Below are positions 35,812 to 47,059 of a DNA stretch of 64,000 bases, in pieces (the first letter of the stretch is position 1; every line of letters starts with the position of its first letter). Made by a program: the position numbers and the translations under genes. A model generated the notes under the pieces. That model had not been told where the DNA came from. It made no database searches and was given only the letters and a program-made list of their open reading frames with translations. This DNA is from a virus. The stretch spans positions 62,001 through 126,000 of IMG/VR virus record IMGVR_UViG_3300023179_000013; one strand, 5' to 3'.

Positions 35812-37116
35812 ATGTTTTATATAATAGAAAAACAAGATCAATTATCTAAACTAGGCCCGTTTGAAGATTGCTTCGTTAAATTCATCCCACACAACGACAA
35901 TTTCCATCCTAAACTTAGTCCGCTTAGCTTAATATACATTAGATCATTAAATGATCATAAGGGTTATATTTTGTGCTTAGACCACAATGAGTCATTTTCA
36001 TTAGATAAACAATCAGTTATTGATTGGCTTAATACTAACACAAACAAATTATGGGTGTTAGATAAGAAGGAAGCAATGTGTTGGTTTCCCAATGCTGATA
36101 AATTATATGATATTAATTTTATCGAACAACCCAACCTAACAGAAGCACTAAATATACCAGCTATTACGTTTTACTATAGCAAACACACTAATTATCCAAC
36201 TGTAAATCGACTGATTCCTATTAGTAAACACTACGAAGAATGCGAGAACGTGTTTGATGTAGTACTACCTATAATCCAAAAATACCGAGCAAATAACGTT
36301 GCTTATGCGTTTAATAACGGCCCACTTACGCGCGTGTTTCACGAGATTGAATCGCAAGGTATTAAAGTAGATAAGCAATGTTTTATCGATTGCTACGGCA
36401 ATGATTTAAAATACCCTGAATTTAATTTGGCTAAAGGTAAAATATATAGCCAATACAACTTATATACTACTACAGGTCGTCCGTCCAACACCTATAACAG
36501 CATTAATTTTGCTGCACTGAATAAAAACAATGGTGAGCGAATGTGCTATAGACCACAAAATACCAAATTTATTGAATTTGATATTCAGGGATATCACCCA
36601 CGATTAATTGGTGAAATGATTGACTTTAATTTCCCAAGTGATAGAAATTCATATGAATATTTAGGTGAATTATTAGGTGTAAGCCAACAAGAGGCCAAAG
36701 AATTGACATTCAAACAGTTGTATGGTGGTGTGTGGGCTGAATATAAAGACCAACCATTCTTTAGAGATGTAGCAAAATACGTTGATGAATTGTGGGATGA
36801 ATTTCAATACCAGGGGTATGTTAAAACACAAAATCGTTGCTTTAATCGCTCTGAATTACCAGATATGACGCCGGCTAAGTTGCTGAATTACGTCATCCAA
36901 AGCTGTGAGACATCAACAAACGTTATGTTAATTAATGCAATATTGAACATATTAAAAAATAAACAAACCAAATTAGTGTTGTACACTTATGATGCATTTC
37001 TATTTGATTGTGCTAAAGAAGATGGCAACGAATTATTAACCGAAATCCAAAACATTATATACTATCCCGTTAATATTAAACAGGGTAATACATATCATGG
37101 CTTGAAAAAAATCTAA
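35812..37116 (+). CDS. Family A DNA polymerase-like protein
   Basis: 434 aa. It carries reduced PolA palm/finger motifs: TGRPSNTYNSINFAAL (about residue 225), motif A FDIQGYHPRLIG (about 255; T7 DNA polymerase has DASGLELRCLA), motif B KELTFKQLYGG (about 300), and motif C YTYDAFLFD (about 400) in place of the usual VHDE. Both metal-binding Asp positions seem present, but the His and Glu of motif C are not. The N-terminal 150 residues look like a degenerate exonuclease domain without clear Asp/Glu motifs. The phage also has a family B replicase, so this is likely a repair or specialised polymerase, or a non-catalytic relic. Confidence 0.72.
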   Translation: MFYIIEKQDQLSKLGPFEDCFVKFIPHNDNFHPKLSPLSLIYIRSLNDHKGYILCLDHNESFSLDKQSVIDWLNTNTNKLWVLDKKEAMCWFPNADKLYDINFIEQPNLTEALNIPAITFYYSKHTNYPTVNRLIPISKHYEECENVFDVVLPIIQKYRANNVAYAFNNGPLTRVFHEIESQGIKVDKQCFIDCYGNDLKYPEFNLAKGKIYSQYNLYTTTGRPSNTYNSINFAALNKNNGERMCYRPQNTKFIEFDIQGYHPRLIGEMIDFNFPSDRNSYEYLGELLGVSQQEAKELTFKQLYGGVWAEYKDQPFFRDVAKYVDELWDEFQYQGYVKTQNRCFNRSELPDMTPAKLLNYVIQSCETSTNVMLINAILNILKNKQTKLVLYTYDAFLFDCAKEDGNELLTEIQNIIYYPVNIKQGNTYHGLKKI

Positions 37117-37121
37117 TATTT

Positions 37122-37544
37122 ATGGCGGCACAACTAAATGACTTTTTGGACTTGAACAAACTATTCTGCACCTTTACTTCTCCTGCGGACCTAGATGAAA
37201 CTGTAGCAACGATTAATCGCAAGTATGCAGTGTTATTTAACAAAATATTCATCCTTGAATCACCCCAAAGCGATGAATTAATGTGTACTTATAACATTGA
37301 TACAGGAAATATGGCTTCATCTCCAATGTCTAATACAATATTACTCCACCGCAAAAAGGAAAGTAACACATTATACACCATTAATGCACTTAACACATTA
37401 ATTATGTCATTGAATGGTGGTATATTAGATAAAAATTTCATTATTAATTGGCAGGACTATAAAAATAGCATATTATTAACCAATGGTCCGGATTTACGTA
37501 AATTAGATACGTCTATCCACAAGATTATTGATTTTAATAAGTAA
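37122..37544 (+). CDS. Replication-block protein, function unknown
   Basis: 140 aa, 5 bp after the polymerase-like gene and probably co-transcribed with it. No recognised motif; mixed alpha/beta composition (YAVLFNKIFILESPQSDELM, then NTLIMSLNGGILDKNFIINW). Its coupling to the family A polymerase suggests an accessory role, which is inference. Confidence 0.6.
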   Translation: MAAQLNDFLDLNKLFCTFTSPADLDETVATINRKYAVLFNKIFILESPQSDELMCTYNIDTGNMASSPMSNTILLHRKKESNTLYTINALNTLIMSLNGGILDKNFIINWQDYKNSILLTNGPDLRKLDTSIHKIIDFNK

Positions 37545-37547
37545 GTT

Positions 37548-37577
37548 TTGAAACCATAAAGAAGAATCATAGATTCA
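37548..37577 (+). promoter_or_regulatory. Possible host-type promoter of the SSB gene
   Basis: TTG at 37548-37550, a 19-nt spacer and TAGATTCA at 37570-37577, a weaker match to TAnnTTTG than at the other sites. The leader to the ATG at 37623 would be about 40 nt and contain the second of two hairpins. Confidence 0.45.
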
Positions 37578-37601
37578 ATTAATATTGTGTTCATAGAACA
37601 C
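37564..37601 (+). promoter_or_regulatory. Twin ATA-loop hairpins in SSB gene leader
   Basis: Two perfect hairpins stand 10 nt apart: GAATC-ATA-GATTC (37564-37576) and GTGTTC-ATA-GAACAC (37587-37601), the second ending 21 nt before the SSB start codon. T4 gene 32 is controlled by its own protein binding a structured leader, so these may be an autoregulatory operator. Alternatively they are operator DNA for a repressor, since the first overlaps the presumed promoter. Confidence 0.5.
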
Positions 37602-37622
37602 CTCATTTAAAAACAACATAAC

Positions 37623-38447
37623 ATGGACTTAAGTCTCATCAAGCAGAAGTTGTCCGCTTCTCAAAACAAAGGACAAAAACGTGAAAAAGTCGATTACAGT
37701 AAGATCTTCTGGAAACCAAAACCAGGTAAGTATCAGATCCGAATTCTCCCCTCAAAGTTCGACAAATCAAATCCATTCCGCGAAGTTTATTTTCACTATG
37801 GTTTTTCTAAAGGACCAATCTTAGCATTGACTAATTGGAACGAGAAAGACCCTATTGCTGAATTCGCAAAAAATCTCCGCAAATCTGCTGACAAAGAAGA
37901 TTGGCAATTAGCTAAAAAAATTGAACCAAAACTTCGTTACTTCGTTCCAGTATTGGTACGTGGTGAAGAAGCTCAAGGCGCTCGCCTATGGGAATTTGGT
38001 AAATTAATTTATGAGCAATTGTTAGGTATCGCTGCAGACGAAGATTATGGTGATTTCACAGACATCACTGATGGACGTGACTTTACAATCGACGCTGTTG
38101 AAGATGTAGTTGCTGGTAGAAAAGGTATCAAATGTAACATTCGTGTTAAGCCTAAAACATCTCCTATCTCTGAAGATGCAACAGTAGTAACTAAAGCATT
38201 GGAAGAGCAACCAGACATTCTTACTATCAACAAACACTATTCATTTGATGAATTGAAAGATTTATTAGATAAATGGTTAAATCCTGATAGCGAAGAAGAT
38301 ACTGATGCTCCAATCGCATCTAAAGATGAAGAAGAGGAAGATGAATTTCTTGCTGAACTAAACAAGCCAGTAGAACAAACCTATAAGCTTGATACTAGTG
38401 CAACTAAGACATCTAACGCAGACAAATTCGACGATTTATTTAATTAA
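37623..38447 (+). CDS. 32: Single-stranded DNA-binding protein (gp32-like)
   Basis: 274 aa; T4 gp32 is 301. Layout as in gp32: a basic N-terminal segment (QKREKVDY), an OB-type core (KPGKYQIRILPSKFD, then FREVYFHYGFSKGPILALTNW, then RYFVPVLVRGEE), and a strongly acidic tail (SEEDTDAPIASKDEEEEDEF) ending in DKFDDLFN for partner contacts. The zinc-binding Cys/His cluster of T4 gp32 is absent; only one Cys is visible. It coats single strands during replication and recombination and is followed by uvsX. Twin hairpins precede it. Confidence 0.88.
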   Translation: MDLSLIKQKLSASQNKGQKREKVDYSKIFWKPKPGKYQIRILPSKFDKSNPFREVYFHYGFSKGPILALTNWNEKDPIAEFAKNLRKSADKEDWQLAKKIEPKLRYFVPVLVRGEEAQGARLWEFGKLIYEQLLGIAADEDYGDFTDITDGRDFTIDAVEDVVAGRKGIKCNIRVKPKTSPISEDATVVTKALEEQPDILTINKHYSFDELKDLLDKWLNPDSEEDTDAPIASKDEEEEDEFLAELNKPVEQTYKLDTSATKTSNADKFDDLFN

Positions 38448-38460
38448 TTAAAACTGATTT

Positions 38461-39567
38461 ATGGCGAAAGCAAAAAGCTCACTTAGTGAGGTTGTATCTG
38501 CCTCCTTGAAAGGTGGTTTCGATTTGGATAAGTTTAAGAAATCCAAATTCTTAGATCAATCCTCAAAATTTAAAAAACAGCGCTGGTTAACATTCTCACC
38601 AGCACTACGTGATGCGCTTTCAATTCCTGGTATTCCTCTGGGCCACGTGTTCGTGGCTCGAGGAGGATCAGATACAGGTAAAACTACTATGCTGATTGAA
38701 GCAGCAGTTGAAGCTCAAAAGCAAGGTATATTGCCTGTATTTATCATTACTGAAATGAAATGGGACTTCTCACATGCTCAGAAAATGGGATTCCAGTGTG
38801 AAGCAGTTCCTGATGATGCAACTGGAGAAGTAGTAGATTACAAAGGATTCTTCCTCTATGTAGATAGATCCTCTCTAAACACTATTGAAGATGTATCTCA
38901 TTTCATTGCTGATATTTTAAGCGAACAGAAAGATGGTAAATTACCTCATGATCTATTGTTCCTATGGGACTCAGTAGGTTCTATTCCATGCGAAATGAGC
39001 GTTAAACAAGGTAATAATAACCCTATGTGGAACGCAGGCGCTATGGCAACTCAATTTGGTAATTTCATTAACCAACAATTCCCACTATCACGTAAAGAAA
39101 GTTATCCATACACTAATACATTATTCATTATTAACAAAACAGGTGTACAACCAGCATTAACGCCTATGAGTCAACCTCGTATGACTAATAAAGGTGGTAA
39201 CTCAATGTACTGGGATGCTACAATTGTAGCTACATTTGGTAACGTTACTAATAGTGGTACTTCAAAAATTAGTGTACAACATAAGGGTAAGAAAGTAGAA
39301 TTTGCAAAACGTACTAAAATCGCTATCGATAAGATTCATGCTGATTATGGTATTGCTACTGCATCAACTGTACTTGTTACTCCTCACGGATTCATTCCTG
39401 ATACGCCTGAGGCAATTAAAGAGTACAAGAAAACCTATGCTCATGAATGGTTTAATGAAGCCATTGATGTATCTGACCTAGTACAGGTTGAAGATAATAG
39501 CGAATGGGAAGAAAGTAGTAAAATATCACCAACAATCGAAATCGATAACGAAGGAAATGAAGAATAA
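38461..39567 (+). CDS. uvsX: UvsX-type RecA recombinase
   Basis: 368 aa. RecA-fold core with Walker A GGSDTGKTT (residues 68-76), IITEMKWDF after the second strand, Walker B LLFLWDSVGS (about 165), and DNA-binding loop region NKGGNSMYWDATIVATF. Length and sequence style agree with T4 UvsX (391 aa). Catalyses strand invasion for recombination-dependent replication and repair. It lies directly after SSB and overlaps the 5'-3' nuclease start by 11 nt, as a replication-recombination operon. Confidence 0.93.
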   Translation: MAKAKSSLSEVVSASLKGGFDLDKFKKSKFLDQSSKFKKQRWLTFSPALRDALSIPGIPLGHVFVARGGSDTGKTTMLIEAAVEAQKQGILPVFIITEMKWDFSHAQKMGFQCEAVPDDATGEVVDYKGFFLYVDRSSLNTIEDVSHFIADILSEQKDGKLPHDLLFLWDSVGSIPCEMSVKQGNNNPMWNAGAMATQFGNFINQQFPLSRKESYPYTNTLFIINKTGVQPALTPMSQPRMTNKGGNSMYWDATIVATFGNVTNSGTSKISVQHKGKKVEFAKRTKIAIDKIHADYGIATASTVLVTPHGFIPDTPEAIKEYKKTYAHEWFNEAIDVSDLVQVEDNSEWEESSKISPTIEIDNEGNEE

Positions 39568-40582
39568 ATATGCGGACATGTTGTCCAAAGTCAATAATGA
39601 TCAGCGTGGAGTTTCTGACTCCATTCTGATTATTGATGGTTTAAATACCTTTCTTAGATCATTTACTATGATCAACCATATAAATCCAGACGGCCACCAC
39701 ATAGGTGGCCTAACTGGATTTTTAAAATCAGTTGGGTATGCTATCAAAATGATAGAACCAACCAAAGTAATTATAGTATTTGATGGAGCTGGAGGATCTA
39801 ACGCCAAACGAAATTTATATCCTGAATATAAAGCAAACAGAAATAAATCTCGAATGACTAATTACTCTATCTTTAGCTCTAAAGATGAAGAGAACGAGTC
39901 TATCAATAACCAGATGGCAAGATTGATTCAGTACCTTCAATGCCTACCAGTTACAATGATTGTAGTAGATGGAATTGAAGCAGATGATACAATTGGCTAT
40001 TTAGTAGGTAAATTTGAAAAATACCCTTCAACTAAAGAAGTAACAATATTATCAGCCGATAAAGATTTCCTTCAATTAGTAAGTAATAAGGTTCAAGTAT
40101 ATTCTCCAACCAAAAAGAAAATATACAAACCAAAAGACGTATTAGATGAATTTAATGTTAGTAGCTACAATTTCGTTAACTATAAAATATTAATGGGAGA
40201 CAATTCAGATAACCTACCTGGTATTGATGGTTTAGGACCTAAAAAGGTAATTAAAATGTTTCCTGAATTAGCTAGCGACACACCAACAACATTAAATGAA
40301 ATGTTAGAAAAAGCAAACAATAAAATAGGTGAACATGATTTGTATGCTCGTATAGTTGAAAGAAAACATCAATTAGAAATTAATAGTAAACTGATGAATT
40401 TGCAGACTATGCCTATATCACCTGAGAATATAGAAATAATACAACGTAGTTTTAATTTGCCTTATGAATTGAATGCTCATGCATTTATGACTATGTATGT
40501 AGCTGATCGCCTTGGAGAAAGTATACCAAATACTCCTAATTGGCTTAATCAAGTATTTGGTCCTTTAAATTCCTTTAAGTAA
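39557..40582 (+). CDS. rnh: 5'-3' exonuclease / RNase H (FEN family)
   Basis: 341 aa from the ATG at 39557; an earlier in-frame ATG at 39488 lies well inside uvsX and is not needed. FEN-family motifs: LIIDGLNTFLRSF, VIIVFDGAGGSNAKRNLYPEYKANR, VDGIEADDTIGYLV, ILSADKDFLQLV, then the helix-hairpin-helix MGDNSDNLPGIDGLGPKKV. These include the acidic metal ligands. It removes RNA primers and 5' flaps on the lagging strand, the role of T4 RNase H. Confidence 0.92.
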   Translation: MKNKYADMLSKVNNDQRGVSDSILIIDGLNTFLRSFTMINHINPDGHHIGGLTGFLKSVGYAIKMIEPTKVIIVFDGAGGSNAKRNLYPEYKANRNKSRMTNYSIFSSKDEENESINNQMARLIQYLQCLPVTMIVVDGIEADDTIGYLVGKFEKYPSTKEVTILSADKDFLQLVSNKVQVYSPTKKKIYKPKDVLDEFNVSSYNFVNYKILMGDNSDNLPGIDGLGPKKVIKMFPELASDTPTTLNEMLEKANNKIGEHDLYARIVERKHQLEINSKLMNLQTMPISPENIEIIQRSFNLPYELNAHAFMTMYVADRLGESIPNTPNWLNQVFGPLNSFK

Positions 40583-40598
40583 ATTTATAAAATAAGTT

Positions 40599-41981
40599 AT
40601 GACAACATTAAGTAAATTAAATCAATACGGAAACGCGTTTCAAGTTAAAGTACTAGGAGCACTATTAACACAACGTGAGTTCCTTCTCAACATAGCAGAT
40701 TCATTAGACCCAGAATACTTTGAATCCAGTGCTCATAAATGGACAGTAGAATACGTTCAAAAATACTTCCAACAATATCACACTTATCCCACTATTGAAA
40801 CATTATCAATCGAAATTAAAAAAATTGAAAATGAGGTATTACGAATTTCTCTCACTGACTCACTTCGTGAAGCTTATAAAATGGCTGACGTTAGTGATTT
40901 GGAATGGGTTGAAAAAGAATTTAGCGATTTCTGTAAGAACCAGCAAATGAAAAAAGCCATTATGACCTCTGTTGATCTACTCAACATGGGAGATTATGAT
41001 GGTATCAGAGCATTGATTAACGATGCTATGAAAGCAGGTGAAGATAAAAACGTTGGTTTGGATTATGCAGTAGATATTGAAACACGATATCGCGATGATG
41101 ATAGAGGCGCTATTCCATTCCCTTGGAAAACATTCAACGACCTTACACAAGGTGGTTATGGTAAAGGCGATTTAGTACTACTATTCGGTAACCCAGGCGG
41201 TGGTAAATCATGGGGTGTTATGGCTATGGGTGCTTACGCAGCAGCATTAGGATATAATGTTATCCACTACACACTAGAACTATCTGAAGGGTACGTTGGT
41301 AAACGTTATGATGCAATATTTTCAGGTATTGATGTTGATAAACTAAATGAGCATCGTACAGATGTGGAAGAATCAATTGCTAAGGTTAAGGGTAAAATAA
41401 TGATTAAAGAATACGCACCTAAACGCGCGTCTTTAGATACGATAGAGGCCCATCTTCAGCAACTTGAACATCAGAATGAGTTTAAACCCGATTTGATTAT
41501 AATTGATTATTTGGACTTGCTACGCACTAAAGGTAGAAAGGAACGTAAGGATGAAATTGATGACGTTTACACTGATGCTAAAGGTTTAGCAAAACAGCTC
41601 ATGATTCCAATTGTATCACCATCACAAGCAAATAGAACAGGCGCTGATGAAGATATCTTACAAGCTAAAAACGCAGCAGGATCATACGATAAGATCATGA
41701 TTGGAGATATCATTGTATCATTAGCACGTGGACGTAAAGATAAAGTAAACGGAACAGGTAACTGGCACTTCATCAAAAACAGATATGGTGCTGATGGATT
41801 AACATTCAGCTCCAAAATTAATACCGCAAACGGATTTATAGATATATACGATCAACCTCTAGATGATGAAGAATTTGAAACTAAGAAGAACAATAAGAAA
41901 ACAAATGACTTCTCTGATGTAGGAGTAGAAGATAGATTTGTTCTTCGAAGTAAGTTTGCTAAATTTGAAGAGGAACAATAG
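40599..41981 (+). CDS. 41: Replicative DNA helicase (gp41-like, DnaB family)
   Basis: 460 aa; T4 gp41 is 475. Walker A GNPGGGKS at residues 197-204, HYTLELSEGYVGKRYDAI after it, Walker B PDLIIIDYLDLL (about 305), and PIVSPSQANRTG and SLARGRKDK as DnaB motifs 3 and 4. The N-terminal 150 residues are the helical collar domain. Unwinds DNA on the lagging-strand template. No primase (gp61) is visible in this window, so it must be elsewhere or supplied otherwise. Confidence 0.93.
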   Translation: MTTLSKLNQYGNAFQVKVLGALLTQREFLLNIADSLDPEYFESSAHKWTVEYVQKYFQQYHTYPTIETLSIEIKKIENEVLRISLTDSLREAYKMADVSDLEWVEKEFSDFCKNQQMKKAIMTSVDLLNMGDYDGIRALINDAMKAGEDKNVGLDYAVDIETRYRDDDRGAIPFPWKTFNDLTQGGYGKGDLVLLFGNPGGGKSWGVMAMGAYAAALGYNVIHYTLELSEGYVGKRYDAIFSGIDVDKLNEHRTDVEESIAKVKGKIMIKEYAPKRASLDTIEAHLQQLEHQNEFKPDLIIIDYLDLLRTKGRKERKDEIDDVYTDAKGLAKQLMIPIVSPSQANRTGADEDILQAKNAAGSYDKIMIGDIIVSLARGRKDKVNGTGNWHFIKNRYGADGLTFSSKINTANGFIDIYDQPLDDEEFETKKNNKKTNDFSDVGVEDRFVLRSKFAKFEEEQ

Positions 41982-41996
41982 TATATACTATATTTA
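41965..41996 (+). promoter_or_regulatory. Promoter of thioredoxin / ribonucleotide reductase genes
   Basis: TATATTTA at 41989-41996 with a TTG 21 nt upstream (41965-41967), slightly longer than the usual 19-20 nt spacer. The same site also reads ATATTTATAA, so it resembles the late motif and its class is uncertain. The ATG is at 42017. Confidence 0.45.
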
Positions 41997-42016
41997 TAAC
42001 TACACAAATAAAAGAT

Positions 42017-42283
42017 ATGTTAACAGTAAAAAGATACACTGCAACGTGGTGCCAACCATGTAAGCAACTTGCCCCTATATTTGAAGAATTGCAAAGAGAG
42101 ATAACAAATACTCATTTTGAAACAATTGACGTTGACATGGACAGAGAAGCAGCCATAGAAAAAGGAATATCTTCTGTTCCAACAGTTATATTAGAAAAAG
42201 ATGGAACACAAGTATACCGCTTTAGTGGTGTGTTACCTAAATCGGTTATAGCTGGTATCATTAAACAACATCTAAACAACTAA
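42017..42283 (+). CDS. Thioredoxin
   Basis: 88 aa, a compact thioredoxin. Active site WCQPC at residues 11-15 (usual WCGPC), the cis-Pro segment GISSVPTVILEKDG, and the terminal Gly-x-x-x-x helix. It lies 15 bp before the ribonucleotide reductase gene and probably re-reduces its C-terminal cysteines, replacing the role of T4 NrdC. The Gly-to-Gln change in the active site could tune redox potential. Confidence 0.92.
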   Translation: MLTVKRYTATWCQPCKQLAPIFEELQREITNTHFETIDVDMDREAAIEKGISSVPTVILEKDGTQVYRFSGVLPKSVIAGIIKQHLNN

Positions 42284-42298
42284 AAAATAGAACAAAAA

Positions 42299-44712
<2,414 letters not shown>

Positions 44713-44715
44713 TAT

Positions 44716-45396
44716 ATGAAAAAAGGTTATGTTTTACTGGTTATTTTACTCCTAGCATTTACTAGTTGTAAGAAAGTTCTTGGTATTAGAGATGATCCAT
44801 ACCCATTTGAAAATGGTAAACGATCAAAATTAGCTATGCGCTATCCTCAAGACGCTAGAGGTTATTATCTAGTTCCAATTGATACAACAACTAATTCAAA
44901 TCGATTTGACATTTATGTTGAAGCAACTAAACTAATTCCATTCTACTGGTACAATGGAACATCAGTAATGAGTGTTAAATTTGATTGTAATTCATATTGG
45001 GTATTAGGAGCAGGACAAAATGACCTGGTAGTTAACATTCCATTATATAGCCCATTTACTAGCTTATATAGTAGCCCATACTTTAATACTCCACTTCCAG
45101 TAAAAGATACTACTGTAGTATTAAACCAATATAGAAACAGTATTGTGTCTGTTGTGCAGGAGTCAAGCATATATTTAAAAGAATATTTCCCTGGCAGCAT
45201 GTATCAACCAGCAGATGAATATCAGCCTGAAAGTGGGATGATGTGGGGTAAGCGTATTGTAGGTCCTATTCCTAGATATTTTAAGGGAGATACTATAACA
45301 GTATATTCTAAAATCTTTTGGGATGCCGGAAATTATACTTATACTCACCCTCAAGAGACAACTAAAATTGATAGCGTAAAAGTAATCTTTAAATAA
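44716..45396 (+). CDS. Phage-encoded lipoprotein
   Basis: 226 aa. Lipoprotein signal peptide: Lys-Lys start, hydrophobic core, and the lipobox LAFTSC with Cys18 as the lipidated residue. The mature part is beta-rich with aromatic residues and no enzyme motif. It should be carried to the periplasm or outer membrane. Phage lipoproteins made early often block receptors or DNA entry by related phages (Llp and Cor are examples), which is a reasonable but unproven guess here. It overlaps queD by one base. Confidence 0.72.
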   Translation: MKKGYVLLVILLLAFTSCKKVLGIRDDPYPFENGKRSKLAMRYPQDARGYYLVPIDTTTNSNRFDIYVEATKLIPFYWYNGTSVMSVKFDCNSYWVLGAGQNDLVVNIPLYSPFTSLYSSPYFNTPLPVKDTTVVLNQYRNSIVSVVQESSIYLKEYFPGSMYQPADEYQPESGMMWGKRIVGPIPRYFKGDTITVYSKIFWDAGNYTYTHPQETTKIDSVKVIFK

Positions 45397-45992
45397 TGAA
45401 AAAACAATACATCACTAGAAAAGGTTCATTTGACTCTGGTCATAGAGTAATGAATGAACGAATGAAATGCTTTAACATTCATGGACATACTTACCTGTAT
45501 GAGCTTGAATTTGAATTTAATGAAATGGAAGAAATCGGTTATGCAATCGATTTTAAAGAAATTAAACGTGTAGGATGTCAGTGGATTGATGATATTCTAG
45601 ATCACGGTATGATTTTAAATCCACAAGACACTAAATTAATTGAAACTACTAAAGATTATGGTACTAAAATATGGTTAATGTCTTTAAGTGGTGAAGGACA
45701 ATATTGCAATCCATCAGTAGAAAATATTGCTAAAGAGGTATTCCTAGCAATGATGGTATTATTTCAACCATATAAGAATCTTAGAATTCATAAAGTAACT
45801 ATTTATGAAACACCAAATTGCTCCACAATATGTCTTAGAGAATCAATCTCAGATATTGAAGCAAATAACTGGATGAAAGTTAGATTCAATGAAGTAAATC
45901 AATATGCAACAGATAAAGGAGTAATTGAATATGACGACAGAAAAATATCAGATTCATCAACTGAGCAGATTAATTATCTCGAAAACAAATAA
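45396..45992 (+). CDS. queD: 6-carboxytetrahydropterin synthase (QueD)
   Basis: 198 aa, longer than the usual 120-140. Zinc and catalytic residues are in place: SFDSGHRV (His16), MKCFNIHGHTY (Cys25, His29, His31), and the later DHGMILNP and YETPNCSTIC segments. QueD makes 6-carboxytetrahydropterin from dihydroneopterin triphosphate, the second step to 7-deazaguanine. The last 40 residues are an extra tail. It belongs to a set with queC, queE, folE and a transglycosylase within 6 kb. Confidence 0.9.
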   Translation: MKKQYITRKGSFDSGHRVMNERMKCFNIHGHTYLYELEFEFNEMEEIGYAIDFKEIKRVGCQWIDDILDHGMILNPQDTKLIETTKDYGTKIWLMSLSGEGQYCNPSVENIAKEVFLAMMVLFQPYKNLRIHKVTIYETPNCSTICLRESISDIEANNWMKVRFNEVNQYATDKGVIEYDDRKISDSSTEQINYLENK

Positions 45993-46005
45993 TCTAAATT
46001 AATAT

Positions 46006-46791
46006 ATGAAAGTCAGTCACGAACTGCCAATTGAATTATTACATTATAGTTATGCATGGAATGATTATGATTATTGTCTTCCCCATCTAATAGACAAATC
46101 AGATAGATATAGATTATTCTTTCAAAAAGCTCGTTTAAATAAACGTTTTATTATCATGGATAATGGTCTGTTTGAAGGAGTAAAACATACAACAGAGGAT
46201 CTATTTAATAAAATGTTTATTGTTAATCCTAATATCTTTATTGTACCTGATGAATGGAATGATTCAGCTGCTACTATTAGAAATGCTAAGCATTGGATGA
46301 TTAACTATAAAAAAGATTTACCTGATCAAACTAATTTAATGGCAGTATGTCAAGGTAAAACCATAGCTGATTTAATTACTACATATCAAACATTAGTTGA
46401 TTTAGGTTATAAACACATTGCATTTAATCATTCAAGTGAAGCATACTCAAACAAATACCCCGAACATACTCCGGTATATGCTAAGATGTATGGTAGAATT
46501 GAATTGATTAGAGTGTTAATGGAAAGAGATATTATTAGAAAAGACATTTACCATCATTTGCTTGGTGTCTCATTACCTCAAGAGATAATTGCTTATAGTG
46601 GATTTGACTGGATTAAATCAGTAGACACTTCTAATCCAATTATTGTTGGTTATAAAGGAGAACGCTATACAGATAGTGGTATTAATTTCAAACCAACTGA
46701 AAAGATAGAAGATCTCTTTGATAAAGACTTGGAAGACAAGATGGAAGATATTATCTTTAATGTAAACAAATTTAAACAATATGCCAAATAA
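46006..46791 (+). CDS. DpdA-like DNA 7-deazaguanine transglycosylase
   Basis: 261 aa. It resembles the small phage transglycosylases related to tRNA-guanine transglycosylase: FIIMDNGLFEG (Asp52; compare DSGGFQ of TGT), FIVPDEWND (Asp82), GYKHIAFNHSSEA, then HHLLGVSLPQE and KSVDTSNP late in the barrel. DpdA enzymes swap guanine in DNA for a 7-deazaguanine, protecting phage DNA from restriction. The gene lies between queD and queC, which strongly favours DNA modification over tRNA editing. It overlaps the next gene by 11 nt. Confidence 0.75.
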   Translation: MKVSHELPIELLHYSYAWNDYDYCLPHLIDKSDRYRLFFQKARLNKRFIIMDNGLFEGVKHTTEDLFNKMFIVNPNIFIVPDEWNDSAATIRNAKHWMINYKKDLPDQTNLMAVCQGKTIADLITTYQTLVDLGYKHIAFNHSSEAYSNKYPEHTPVYAKMYGRIELIRVLMERDIIRKDIYHHLLGVSLPQEIIAYSGFDWIKSVDTSNPIIVGYKGERYTDSGINFKPTEKIEDLFDKDLEDKMEDIIFNVNKFKQYAK

Positions 46792-47059
46792 AATGTTATC
46801 GTTGTTTGATTATTTAGGCCAACCAGCCGGAAAAGAATTAGGAGCACAAGTTGCTGCCTATGCTAAAATTAGAAAAGCAAGTTATAGTTCACGTTACGTA
46901 ACTAATCCTAAATACAGTGGACCAGTATTGTTGTATACTAAAGAATTTCTTGATGAATGTTTTTTAATTAAAAAAATATTCACAGACAATACAGACTATA
47001 CTGAAATCAACACTCAGTTAGCAGAAGAAGCATTTAATAAAACAGAAAATATATTTTAA
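46781..47059 (+). CDS. Small protein in 7-deazaguanine operon, function unknown
   Basis: 92 aa, not recognised. It begins MPNKMLSLFDYLGQPAGKELG; the middle is basic with several Tyr and Ser (KASYSSRYVTNPKYSG) and the C-terminus acidic. It overlaps the transglycosylase gene by 11 nt and queC by one base, so it is translated together with them. A partner or DNA-targeting subunit for the modification enzyme is possible but not shown. Confidence 0.6.
   Translation: MPNKMLSLFDYLGQPAGKELGAQVAAYAKIRKASYSSRYVTNPKYSGPVLLYTKEFLDECFLIKKIFTDNTDYTEINTQLAEEAFNKTENIF

Noticed and set aside
37113-37122. ATATTTATGG as a late-type promoter for 37122
   Set aside because: The motif runs into the ATG itself and the gene lies 5 bp after its neighbour in one operon, so the match is probably chance.
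41982-42016. Cobalamin riboswitch before the B12-dependent reductase
   Set aside because: Only 35 nt separate the helicase stop from the thioredoxin start, too short for a B12 riboswitch.
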